DNA from: JAFKKS01 sp050187875
GTDB taxonomy: Bacteria; Pseudomonadota; Alphaproteobacteria; Rhizobiales; Xanthobacteraceae
Length of the DNA stretch: 64,000 nucleotides
Direction of reading: 5' to 3'
NCBI GenBank assembly: GCA_050187875.1
Contig: JBFWXB010000027.1
Coordinates: forward strand, 1-64,000
Below the pieces are notes generated by a model, which saw only the letters and a program-made list of their open reading frames with translations, did not search any database and was not told the origin of the DNA. A program made the translations under genes and the position numbers. Shown piece by piece: positions 16,065 through 24,889 of this stretch; positions within the stretch are counted from its first letter, which is position 1, and every line of letters starts with the position of its first letter.

Positions 16065-17396
16065 ATGCCGACGCCGAACTTGGGCCTGCCGCGGATCGCG
16101 GCGGACCAGGCGCAGAAGCACGTCACCGTCAACGAGGCGCTCTACGATCTCGATGCCCTCGTGCAGCTCGCGGTGCTCGACCGCGGCCTTGCGGCTCCGC
16201 CCGGCTCGCCGGCCGAAGGCGCGCGCTACATCGTAGCGGCAAGCCCGACCGGCGCGTGGGCCGGCCATGCCAACCACATCGCGGCTTGGCTTGATGGTGC
16301 CTGGCGCTTCTTTATTCCCGGCGTCGGCTGGCTCGCCTGGGTGGTCGATGAGGCAGCACTGCTCGCCTGGAACGGCTCGGCATGGGTCGACGCGCTCTCG
16401 GCCATCTCGGCGATCCAGAACCTGGCGCTGCTCGGCATCCGCACCACCGCGGACGCGACCAACCGCCTAGCCGTCAAATCCGACGGCGTGCTGCTCAGCC
16501 ACGACGATGTGACGCCCGGAACCGGGCACATGCGCGTCACGCTCAACAAGAGCGCGGCAGCCAAGGATGCGGGCTTCACGTTCCAGGACGCCTTCGGCAC
16601 GCGCGCCCTGTTCGGGCTGCTCGCCGATGACGACTTCACCATCAAAGTCTCGCCCGATGGCTCGACCTTCTATCTCGCCCTATCCATCGACAAGGATACC
16701 GGCCACGTCGGCCTCGCCGGCGCGACCGCGGACGCCAACAACGCCCTGATCGTCAAGGGCACCGCCTTCCTGTTCGACCGTGAGACGGACGATGTTCGCT
16801 TCACGTTCAACAAGGCGGCGGCTGGCGACGATGTCGCGCTTACGTTCCAAACCAACTATTCCGCACGCGCACTGTTCGGGCTTCTTGGCGACGACGACTT
16901 CACCGTCAAGGTCTCGCCCGACGGGTCGAACTACTTCACGGGCTTCGTAGTCGATCGGAGCACCGGGCGGCTCAAGCTGCCGCTGGCGCCGAAGTTCTCG
17001 GCCTACACCAACTTCGACAACTACATCGCAGCCAACACCTGGACCAAGGTCCAGTTCAATAACGCCGACGCCAACGACCAGAACGCCTTCAACGGCAGCA
17101 ACAACAATTTCACGGCGCCGTTCGCCGGCAACTACGTCTTCGGCTTTTCCTTGCGGTTCAAGGCGAACGCGACGGTGCCGACGAAGGTGATCGCCACGTT
17201 CTACAAGAACGGCGCCGAGCTCGGACGCGGGCGGGCGGTTTCGGGCGCCCCCGTCGACGATGTCACCACCTACAACTTGACAGTCCTCACGCCTCTCGCG
17301 GCGAACGACGTGGTCGACGCGCGCGTCCATTTCGCGACCAACGACGGATACATCGAGAGCGACCAGTCGCACTTCTGGGGCCACTACGTAGCCTGA
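16065..17396 (+). CDS. DUF2793 tail fibre / receptor-binding protein with C1q-like end
   Basis: This 443-residue protein begins PTPNLGLPRIAADQAQKHVTVNEAL, typical of DUF2793. Two modules of about 80 residues follow; both contain LFGLL-x-DDDFT-x-KVSPDGS and 'T-x-R/H-x-TFNK' type segments. The last ~130 residues (from about FSAYTNFDNYIAAN) look like a C1q/TNF-type beta sandwich used by trimeric fibres. ATG 16065 has GAGGA in front. The gene ends the tail block and is followed by a terminator. Confidence 0.75.
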   Translation: MPTPNLGLPRIAADQAQKHVTVNEALYDLDALVQLAVLDRGLAAPPGSPAEGARYIVAASPTGAWAGHANHIAAWLDGAWRFFIPGVGWLAWVVDEAALLAWNGSAWVDALSAISAIQNLALLGIRTTADATNRLAVKSDGVLLSHDDVTPGTGHMRVTLNKSAAAKDAGFTFQDAFGTRALFGLLADDDFTIKVSPDGSTFYLALSIDKDTGHVGLAGATADANNALIVKGTAFLFDRETDDVRFTFNKAAAGDDVALTFQTNYSARALFGLLGDDDFTVKVSPDGSNYFTGFVVDRSTGRLKLPLAPKFSAYTNFDNYIAANTWTKVQFNNADANDQNAFNGSNNNFTAPFAGNYVFGFSLRFKANATVPTKVIATFYKNGAELGRGRAVSGAPVDDVTTYNLTVLTPLAANDVVDARVHFATNDGYIESDQSHFWGHYVA

Positions 17397-17423
17397 TCCT
17401 GTCCACCAACCACCCACGCCAGC

Positions 17424-17445
17424 AGCCGCCTCCGGGCGGCTTTTT
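17424..17445 (+). terminator. Rho-independent terminator after the tail genes
   Basis: AGCCGCC-TCCG-GGCGGCT forms a 7-bp GC-rich stem followed by five T (17441-17445). It lies between the fibre gene stop and the endolysin gene, and separates structural from lysis transcription, at least in part. Confidence 0.8.
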
Positions 17446-17461
17446 CATTTGGAGACCTTGA

Positions 17462-18793
17462 ATGGCGGCTTCGACCTATGACGAGGCGCTGCGACGCCTG
17501 CTCGTATCGGAAGGCGGCTACACCAATCACCCGTCCGACCCGGGCGGACCGACGAATTTCGGCATCACGCTTGCGGACTTTCGGAAGTACATCAAGGCCG
17601 ACGCCACGGCGGCCGACGTGCGCGCCATGTCGGTCGACCAGGCGAAAGCGATCTACCGCAAGCGCTACTGGGACGCGCAACGCTGCGGCCAGCTGCCGGC
17701 CGGCGTCGATTACAGTGTCTTCGATTACGGCGTTAACAGCGGGGTCGGCCGCAGCGGCAAGGTGCTGCGCCGTGTCGTCGGCCTGCCTGACAGCGCGAGC
17801 GCCGTCACCGACCAGGTGCTCGCCTATGCCCGCGCGCGCGATCCCAAGGTACTGGTCGCCGCGATCTGCGACGAGCGGCTGGCCTTCCTGCAACGCTTGA
17901 GGACCTGGCCGGTATTCGGCCGCGGCTGGGGCCGGCGCGTCGCTGAGGTCAAGTCTATCTCGCTCGCCATGGCCGGCGCAGCGCAACGCGTCACGCCGAG
18001 CCCGGCGCCCGTGCCTGTTGCCGGGACGCCGCCATGGCTCGCGCGCATGAATGCGATCCTCGGCCTCTATGAATTCCCTGGCACCGCCGACAATGCAGCG
18101 ATCATTGCCATGGCCAGGGCGTGCGGTGGCAACATCGCCCGCACCTACAAGCACGACTCGATTCCGTGGTGCGCGCTCGCGGTCAACTACTGCCTGGTCG
18201 CGTCAGGCCTGCCCGGTAACGACAGCCTGTGGGCGCTCGACTTCGCCCGCTACGGCGTGCGCCTGAAGGGTGCGGCCATCGGCGCCATCGCGACCAAGAC
18301 GCGCGACGGCGGCGGACACGTCTTTCTCGTGGTCGGCCGGACCAAGGACGGCCGCCTCGTCGGCCGCGGCGGCAATCAGCGCGACATGGTCTGCGACGAG
18401 GTCTTCGATCCCTCGGTCATTACCGCCTTCACCTGGCCGAAGGACTATCCGCAGCCGGCACAGGTCGGCTTCGCCGTACTGCCGGTGGTCGAACCCGCAC
18501 CGAAGGCAAGGCGCGAACTCGTGCTGCCGGCGCCGACAAAGATCGAACTGCCGGCCAAGGGCGTCGTGCCGCCGCCCAAGGCCACAAAGGAAATCATCAG
18601 CAAGGGGGTGCCGGCCGGCGGCGCCGCCGGTGGCGTCGGCTTCTGGGACTGGATCGCGGCGCACCCGTGGGAAACCGCCGGCATCGCCCTTGCCGGCGCC
18701 GGCGCGATCGGCGGGGCCGTCTATGCGCTCAACCGCTGGCACGCGCGCCGTCAGGAAGCGCCAACACCGCACCTCGTTCCGATTGCAGCTTAA
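17462..18793 (+). CDS. Two-domain endolysin: GH108 muramidase plus TIGR02594-like amidase/peptidase and C-terminal membrane anchor
   Basis: This 443-residue protein has an N-terminal glycosyl hydrolase 108 domain (1-180). EGGY at about 17-20 has the catalytic Glu, and DPGGPTNFGIT follows. Residues about 195-350 match a CHAP-like TIGR02594 domain, with Cys in IPWCALAVNYC and His in GGGHVFLVVGR. A Pro/Lys linker leads to a Gly/Ala transmembrane helix near 405-428 (AGIALAGAGAIGGAVYAL). It heads the lysis cassette. The terminal helix suggests membrane tethering or a self-releasing lysin. Confidence 0.82.
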   Translation: MAASTYDEALRRLLVSEGGYTNHPSDPGGPTNFGITLADFRKYIKADATAADVRAMSVDQAKAIYRKRYWDAQRCGQLPAGVDYSVFDYGVNSGVGRSGKVLRRVVGLPDSASAVTDQVLAYARARDPKVLVAAICDERLAFLQRLRTWPVFGRGWGRRVAEVKSISLAMAGAAQRVTPSPAPVPVAGTPPWLARMNAILGLYEFPGTADNAAIIAMARACGGNIARTYKHDSIPWCALAVNYCLVASGLPGNDSLWALDFARYGVRLKGAAIGAIATKTRDGGGHVFLVVGRTKDGRLVGRGGNQRDMVCDEVFDPSVITAFTWPKDYPQPAQVGFAVLPVVEPAPKARRELVLPAPTKIELPAKGVVPPPKATKEIISKGVPAGGAAGGVGFWDWIAAHPWETAGIALAGAGAIGGAVYALNRWHARRQEAPTPHLVPIAA

Positions 18794-18807
18794 CCAAGGA
18801 GCAGACC

Positions 18808-19197
18808 ATGCTGATGTTCGCCCTCGTGGCCGGGACCTTTGTCGCGGTCTACTGGTTCTGGATTCGCCCCGTCCTGAAATCCCGGCCGGCGTTCCGCGAG
18901 CTCTATGAGCAGGAAGAGAGCTTCTTCGCGGCGCTCCGGGAGAAGCTCAAGGGCATCAAGCAGAAGCTCTCGTCCGCTATCGTGGTCGCGGCGAGTGTCG
19001 CTGTCAGCGGATACGACTTCATTGCGCCGATCGCGAGCGGAGTCGACGTGAGCTCCATCGCCGGGCAGGTGCCGTCCTGGGCGTGGCCGCTGATCCTGAT
19101 CTCGGTGACGGCGCTCTTCCAATTCCTGCGCAATCTCGGTGACAAGCGACACAAGGCCGAACTGGCTGAAGGCCCTGCGCCGGTCCAAGAGGGCTAG
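18808..19197 (+). CDS. Small membrane protein of the lysis cassette
   Basis: This 129-residue protein starts at ATG 18808 behind AAGGAG. It has an N-terminal membrane helix (MFALVAGTFVAVYWFWI), a charged coiled-coil middle (ELYEQEESFFAALREKLKG), two further hydrophobic segments (SSAIVVAASVAVSGYDFIAP and WAWPLILISVTALFQFL) and a charged tail. Position between endolysin and holin suggests a role in membrane disruption or its control (holin or antiholin). I do not recognise a named family. Confidence 0.55.
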   Translation: MLMFALVAGTFVAVYWFWIRPVLKSRPAFRELYEQEESFFAALREKLKGIKQKLSSAIVVAASVAVSGYDFIAPIASGVDVSSIAGQVPSWAWPLILISVTALFQFLRNLGDKRHKAELAEGPAPVQEG

Positions 19198-19201
19198 CGT
19201 C

Positions 19202-19597
19202 ATGTGGACCTGGCTCGCGAGTCTCATTGGCGGGCCGGTGATCACCGGCCTGATCAATGCCTACAAGGCGAAACTCGACGCCGCGAACACGCAGGATCGG
19301 ATCGCGGCCGACCTCGCGGCGAAGGAGATCGAGGCGGAGATCGAAGCGCGCAAGCAGGCCTCCGCCATCGTCATCGCCGAGCAGGGCCGTTGGTATACGG
19401 CGATCATCCGTCCGCTGCTGGCGCTGCCGATCATCATCTACTTCTGGAAGGTGATCGTGTGGGACAAGGTTCTCGGTCTCGGCACGACCGATCCCATCAC
19501 CGGGATGATCGCGGATTGGACCGGCATGATCCTGACAGCCTACGTCGGCGGGCGGTCCATCGAGAAGGTCGCGCGCGTCTTTGCGAGGCGCTCATGA
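19202..19597 (+). CDS. Putative phage holin (3TM type)
   Basis: This 131-residue protein has a short hydrophobic N-terminus (WTWLASLIGGPVITGLI), a highly charged helix (DLAAKEIEAEIEARKQ), a strong membrane helix (YTAIIRPLLALPIIIYFWKVIV) and a third hydrophobic stretch (DWTGMILTAYVGG). This layout matches the 3TM phage holin superfamily of alphaproteobacterial prophages and gene transfer agents. Its stop overlaps the next start (ATGA). Confidence 0.65.
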   Translation: MWTWLASLIGGPVITGLINAYKAKLDAANTQDRIAADLAAKEIEAEIEARKQASAIVIAEQGRWYTAIIRPLLALPIIIYFWKVIVWDKVLGLGTTDPITGMIADWTGMILTAYVGGRSIEKVARVFARRS

Positions 19598-19800
19598 CAA
19601 ACGAAGAACTGCTACGTGAGCGCGTTGCGAAGCTTGAGGTACAGATTACGCATCTTTCCGAAAAGCTCGATGACACGCACCAGAAGGTCGATGAGATGCA
19701 TGCGATCTTGCTGCAGGCAAAGGGCGCACGCTGGGTAATCGTAGGTCTTGCAGGACTCGCGGGTCTGGCATCCGGCCTCGTGGCGAAGTTTATGCCCTAG
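19594..19800 (+). CDS. Coiled-coil plus transmembrane lysis accessory protein (XhlA-like)
   Basis: This 68-residue protein has an N-terminal coiled coil (LLRERVAKLEVQITHLSEKL) followed by a C-terminal membrane helix (WVIVGLAGLAGLASGLVAKF). This is the layout of haemolysin XhlA-type proteins that work with holins. It starts inside the holin stop (ATGA overlap). It is the last recognisable phage gene; about 120 bases separate it from the defence island. Confidence 0.6.
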   Translation: MTNEELLRERVAKLEVQITHLSEKLDDTHQKVDEMHAILLQAKGARWVIVGLAGLAGLASGLVAKFMP

Positions 19801-19919
19801 GGGCCTTCGGGGTTCGCGCTGAATACGCCTTTTGTATTATCGTAGAATCTCCGACCCGCCGTCGGCACAACTCCCCGGCCGTTGGCGCGCGGTTCAATTC
19901 GTCTCAACGCACCTGTACG

Positions 19920-22900
19920 ATGTCCGTCATGCTGGAAACGGACAAACAACAGGCGCGAACGGCCACGTGGTGGCCGTCCCCGGACCCGTCCCTTGTGGCC
20001 TACGTAGAGGCGGACCGCGGCAAAATCCTTCAGGTCTACAAGATCAAGCCTGAGCTCATCCGAGAGCACTCCGGTACGGAACAGTCGGTACTCTCCAGCG
20101 GCTATCGCTACCGCCAGATATTCGAAATCGTTCAGAATGCCGCCGATGCCATTCTTGAGGCGGCCGATGCTGGAGAGCAGGACGGCCGAATCGTCGTGCG
20201 GGTGACGCAGTCGCATCTGTACGTCGGCAACACGGGCGCGGCTCTCAGCAAAGACGGAATCATCGCGCTCCTGGGCGCCAACTCCTCCCGCAAGCGCAAA
20301 AGCCAGATTGGTCGCTTCGGCCTCGGGTTCAAATCGCTTCTCGCACTCGGCGGAACGATCGACCTCTTCAGCCGCTCAATATCCATACGGTTCGACCCGG
20401 AAGCCTGTCGGCGGACGATCTCCGAGGAACTGAAGCTACCGCCCGAAGAAATGCCGCCCGGCCTCCGGATGGCCGAGGTTATGTCCTTCGATGACGAAGC
20501 GCAGCAGGACGAGCACCTAGCGGAGCTCGGTTCGTGGGCGACGACCGTCTTGCGCGCAGAGATCAAGGCGGAGGGTTTAGAAGAGCACCTCCTTCAGGAA
20601 CTAGTGAACTTCCCACGCGAATTCGTGCTGTTCCTGCCAGTAAAGGTATCCATGGAGCTGGAGCTTGGTGACGGGACATCGCGAATAATTCACCGCGAGT
20701 CCAAGGGCGATACCGTCGCGCTCCACGAGGGCAGCGGGGAGGAGCAATGGCTCGTCGCGCAGGTTGATGTTCCAATAACCGACGCGATGCGCAAGGACGC
20801 AGGCACGCTCCACGGCAGAAATGAAATACACGAAGTACCCCTCGTATGGGCGATGCCCCTGGATTCGGCCGAAGATGCCGCGGGAGAGTTCTGGGCGTTC
20901 TTCCCGACCGACACGCTCAGTCGGGTGGCCGGCATCATCAATGCGCCATGGAAGATCGATTTTGGTCGTTCGGCTCTCGTTCCGGGCGAATACAACACAG
21001 CACTCATGCACGCCGCTGCGGGCCTCATCGCCAACACGATACCGCAACTAAGCTCTCCGGATGATCCTGCGCGCACGTTGGACGCCCTCCCTCGAAGCAT
21101 GGAGCGCAACGAGCCCGCCACGCCGCTCGTCGATGAACTGTGGACCCAGCTTGTCCCCTCCGAGGTGGTGCCCAACGGAATCGGCGAATTGCGCTGTGCT
21201 GCAGACCTCTCCCTGCATCCGGTCGAGGATCATGCGCTCACAGCCCGTTGGCTCTCGCTGGTGAAGGACGAGGACGTGCTCAGCAGCGTTATTCACCCCT
21301 CGTGCCTGAGGCGACAGCGGCTCCCCCGTCTCAAGGAGCTTCGCTCGCGATCCAAGCAACCGCTCAAAGAGCTGGATATTTGCGCGTGGTTGGAGGCCGC
21401 ATGCGCGGAGACCGTTCCAAACGCCAAGGAGTGCCTCTCGCTCGTCGCGGCGCTCAGCAAGTCATCTCAATGGTGGCTGCTGCGGGAACGGGTCAGGGCG
21501 GCAGAAATCGTTCTGGCCGATACCGGAGAGCTTGTCGCGGCTCAGGATGCGGTCATCGACGGCGCGACCGAGGACGTGGAAGGCGTTTACCAGGTCGAGC
21601 CAGAGCTGCTTGCCGACACTGCGTCGCGAAAGGTGCTTGTCGAACTTCTTTCTATCAAAAGCCTGAACAACGACGAATGGGAGCGCCGGATCAGGCGGGC
21701 GGTCACAACCGCCGGAAGCCATCAAGGCGGACAGGAGGCGCAAACCTGGAAGGATGTATGGGCGCTCTTGCGCACGGCGCCGCCCTCGGTCCTGCAGAAG
21801 ATCTCTGACGTGTACGATGAGATCAAGGTACAGTGCCTTGATGGCGCTTGGCGAAGCCGGCATCAGGCGCTGCTGCCAGGTCGCATCATATCCACCGCGG
21901 AGCAAAGGGCACTCGCCAGCCTGACGGTCGATATGGACGTCCATAGGGCGGACGCACCGGTATTGTCCGCCATGGGGCTGTCCGATGTGCCCCGTGCCAT
22001 GTTGCACCGGTTCGCGCGCGCGAACTCCCCGCAGGGGTACGTCGATGTGATGCGGGACCAGTACCGGTCGCATCTCAAGCGCCGTCAGAATCCGCATGAG
22101 AACCTAATCCACATCGTGGAAGGTTTCTTTGCCCCGCACGGCTTCGAGCTTGTGGCGCGAACATCCGACGCGGTACGAGCCCGCATCTCGCAGCATTTCC
22201 TTGAAGTTTCCGCATTCAGCAAATGTCAGACCATAACGTTCGGTCACAGGACACAGCGGGAGAAGTATCCGGAAATTCAAGCGGTCAATCCGGCCGTTTG
22301 GTCCTTTCTAAAGACCGGGCTCGTACAAGCGGCAGGCCAACTAGTGAGCGTCGAGACGCTCGCCACGCATCGCAAGCGGCTTCGGACTCTTGGCCATCAT
22401 CCCTTCACCAAGTGGCAAGACGGTGTCGACGGGCTCGCCGCCTGCATCCCGGAGGATGACTATTCGACACTGCCTGCTTCTCGGAGGGGGAAGGAAACGC
22501 GCGAAAAAGAACTGCCGTTCTGGGTGGCCCTTTCCACCTATTGCGAGCAAGCGGAGGTGGGAGCTGACGCGTGCCGAGCGATCTACGAGTGGATGGCTGA
22601 GGAGAATTGGTACCCGTCGATCGTCAGCACCGAAATCGGCAACGTAGACCTGAGCGAATGCTACGTCACGCAATCCTCGACCCTGGTTGCCGCGGCCCTC
22701 GAAGCAGAAGTTCCTTCCATCGTCCTGTCGCCGAACGCATGCGCCATATGGCTGAGGCATGGCGCTCACGGTCTGGAGTCGCATATCCAGATCGAGACCT
22801 CGTCGAGGGCCGAGACGCCTGTTCCGCTCATCGAGGTCGTGCCGGAATTTGCGGAGGTCCTGACCGAGGAGGCGAGAGACGCGGCGCTGGTTCGGTTCGT

Positions 22901-24689
22901 GACCGATCTTGCCCTTCGCGTCACTGGGAAGCCGGTGAAAAAGCCCTGCATTCTAGATGCGGGAGAGCTTTTGCTCGACCGCGACCAATTTGACGACCTT
23001 CCGTGGAAAACGCAAATGTCAGCGCTCGTCGCGGAAGCCGTCAATGCGAAGTGGTTCTCTGGCGATGCGGCGGGGGCGCTCGATCGTCTTCTAGACCACA
23101 GCGTGTTGCGGCTTCGCGCGTCGGTCGCCGAAGGGCACGACCTAACCGACCGCCTTCTGCGCGCGGTTCGCAACAATCCGAAACAACTGTTGGACAGCTT
23201 CGACGAAGGAACGCGCTCCGCCATCTCTAAGCGTATCGCGAGCGACGGCCGGAAGGTCGCTGAGCTGGCGCTCCACGTCCACGGTCCGGCGGCGCTGGCG
23301 CACCTATCGGACGCTCTGAAGGACAATGGCCTGAGTCCTCCCGGGAGATGGGGCACGCAAGAGGCCCGCGACTTCGTGGCGGCGCTGGGCTTCCCTCCCG
23401 AATTTTCGGTGAGTCCATCGCAGAAGCGGCCTGCGGAGCTCTCAGTGTCCGGGCCCATGCCGCTTGGTCCGCTGCATCAATACCAAACGCAGATCGTCGA
23501 AGAGCTCGCTCACATCATCGCCATGCGGGGCGCGAAAGCGAGGGCGAAGATCAGCCTGCCGACAGGGGCAGGCAAGACGCGCGTCGCGGTCGAAGCTGCA
23601 GTCAAGTACGTGCTCGCGGGAGACGCGGGCAGCAAATACGTGCTGTGGGTCGCACAAACGGATGAGCTGTGTGAACAGGCCGTCCAGAGCTTCCGCCAAG
23701 TCTGGAGCAACTGCGGCAAAGAATGGACGGAGCTCCGGATCGTCCGGCTGTGGGGCGGAAATCCCGATCCCATGCCGTCGGCGGATGACGTACCCACGAC
23801 CGTCGTAGCAAGCATTCAGACCCTCACCGCGAGGCTCGGAGCGGATCGGCTCGAGTTCCTCAAAAACTGCGCACTGGTCGTCATCGACGAATCTCACCAT
23901 GCGATCACGACGAGCTACACGCGACTGCTCGACTGGTTCGTTCCGGAAGAGCCTGCAGACGATACTGAGGAAATGCCCCCGGTCATCGGGCTTACCGCGA
24001 CGCCGTTCCGGGGCATAAACGAGGAAGAAACTCGGCGGCTCGCCAACCGATTTGCCCGAAGACTACTGCCGCCCGCGGAGAGGCAGCCCGCGCTGTACGA
24101 GCGTCTCCAGAAGGAGGGCATTCTTTCGAAGACCGAATCCGAAGCGCTTCACTACGATGCTCCTTTCAAGTTCACCGAGGGCGAGCTGGAGCACCTGCAC
24201 CGGTTCAGCGAATTCCCGGAAAGCGCGCTCCGCCGGTTGGCCGATGACCAGGACCGCAACGAGCTTATCGTCGATCGCGTCCGAGAAGCCGTCGGTGACG
24301 GACCGGTTCTCCTGTTCGCGAATTCGGTCGAGCACGCCCAGCACCTGACTGCCCGGCTATGCATCATGGGCGTGCCGTCTGCGTCCATATATGCCGACAC
24401 CGATACGGCGGTGCGTCAGTATTTCATTCGGCAATTCCTCCAAGGCCGCGTAAAGGTGCTTGCCAATTACCAGGTGCTTGCCACCGGCTTCGACGCTCCA
24501 AAGACCGCGACCATCGTCATATCGCGGCCGGTGTTCAGCCCGGTGCGCTACATGCAGATGGTCGGCCGCGGGTTGCGAGGGCCAGAGAACGGCGGCACAG
24601 ACACGTGTAAGATAATCACGGTGGTAGACAACTTGGTGCAATACGGGAACCGCCTCGCCTACCACTATTTCGTGCGCCACTACTCGTAG
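19920..24689 (+). CDS. HSP90-like (GHKL) ATPase fused to an SF2 DEAH-type helicase
   Basis: This 1589-residue protein has an N-terminal sacsin/HSP90-like ATPase: N box EIVQNAADA (69-77), YVGNTG (101-106) and GRFGLGFKS (131-139). About 1000 residues without recognised motifs follow. The C-terminal SF2 helicase has LPTGAGKT (about 1213-1220), VVIDESHH (about 1320), GLTATPFRG and a late QMVGRGLRG (about 1545). It probably couples nucleotide-driven clamping to translocation on DNA. GHKL-helicase proteins are known beside restriction-modification genes. It starts at ATG 19920 or 19929, neither with a strong ribosome site. Confidence 0.85.
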   Translation: MSVMLETDKQQARTATWWPSPDPSLVAYVEADRGKILQVYKIKPELIREHSGTEQSVLSSGYRYRQIFEIVQNAADAILEAADAGEQDGRIVVRVTQSHLYVGNTGAALSKDGIIALLGANSSRKRKSQIGRFGLGFKSLLALGGTIDLFSRSISIRFDPEACRRTISEELKLPPEEMPPGLRMAEVMSFDDEAQQDEHLAELGSWATTVLRAEIKAEGLEEHLLQELVNFPREFVLFLPVKVSMELELGDGTSRIIHRESKGDTVALHEGSGEEQWLVAQVDVPITDAMRKDAGTLHGRNEIHEVPLVWAMPLDSAEDAAGEFWAFFPTDTLSRVAGIINAPWKIDFGRSALVPGEYNTALMHAAAGLIANTIPQLSSPDDPARTLDALPRSMERNEPATPLVDELWTQLVPSEVVPNGIGELRCAADLSLHPVEDHALTARWLSLVKDEDVLSSVIHPSCLRRQRLPRLKELRSRSKQPLKELDICAWLEAACAETVPNAKECLSLVAALSKSSQWWLLRERVRAAEIVLADTGELVAAQDAVIDGATEDVEGVYQVEPELLADTASRKVLVELLSIKSLNNDEWERRIRRAVTTAGSHQGGQEAQTWKDVWALLRTAPPSVLQKISDVYDEIKVQCLDGAWRSRHQALLPGRIISTAEQRALASLTVDMDVHRADAPVLSAMGLSDVPRAMLHRFARANSPQGYVDVMRDQYRSHLKRRQNPHENLIHIVEGFFAPHGFELVARTSDAVRARISQHFLEVSAFSKCQTITFGHRTQREKYPEIQAVNPAVWSFLKTGLVQAAGQLVSVETLATHRKRLRTLGHHPFTKWQDGVDGLAACIPEDDYSTLPASRRGKETREKELPFWVALSTYCEQAEVGADACRAIYEWMAEENWYPSIVSTEIGNVDLSECYVTQSSTLVAAALEAEVPSIVLSPNACAIWLRHGAHGLESHIQIETSSRAETPVPLIEVVPEFAEVLTEEARDAALVRFVTDLALRVTGKPVKKPCILDAGELLLDRDQFDDLPWKTQMSALVAEAVNAKWFSGDAAGALDRLLDHSVLRLRASVAEGHDLTDRLLRAVRNNPKQLLDSFDEGTRSAISKRIASDGRKVAELALHVHGPAALAHLSDALKDNGLSPPGRWGTQEARDFVAALGFPPEFSVSPSQKRPAELSVSGPMPLGPLHQYQTQIVEELAHIIAMRGAKARAKISLPTGAGKTRVAVEAAVKYVLAGDAGSKYVLWVAQTDELCEQAVQSFRQVWSNCGKEWTELRIVRLWGGNPDPMPSADDVPTTVVASIQTLTARLGADRLEFLKNCALVVIDESHHAITTSYTRLLDWFVPEEPADDTEEMPPVIGLTATPFRGINEEETRRLANRFARRLLPPAERQPALYERLQKEGILSKTESEALHYDAPFKFTEGELEHLHRFSEFPESALRRLADDQDRNELIVDRVREAVGDGPVLLFANSVEHAQHLTARLCIMGVPSASIYADTDTAVRQYFIRQFLQGRVKVLANYQVLATGFDAPKTATIVISRPVFSPVRYMQMVGRGLRGPENGGTDTCKIITVVDNLVQYGNRLAYHYFVRHYS

Positions 24690-24889
24690 CGGTCTACTCA
24701 GCGCGCCAAGGCCGCCGACAGCTGGAGAGCGTTGGCTCGCTCAACGCCAGGCCAGTTCAACGAGCAGCCAACATTCCGCCGGCGTTCCTGATGGGGGCCT
24801 CGCCCACAGCCCTTTGAGCAAGCCGAAGGCCTCTATCTTGAGTGATAGCGGGGCTTTCGTTACAAGATGTAGCGTGGGGAGAGCGACAA

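Noticed and set aside
1..19800. An intact prophage with integration genes
   Set aside because: No integrase, repressor, portal or terminase lies in the window, so completeness cannot be claimed.
24690..24889. A second copy of the tRNA-Arg 3' end as an internal attachment site (GCGCGCCAAGG near 24700)
   Set aside because: Only a short GC-rich match is shared and the T-arm sequence is absent.
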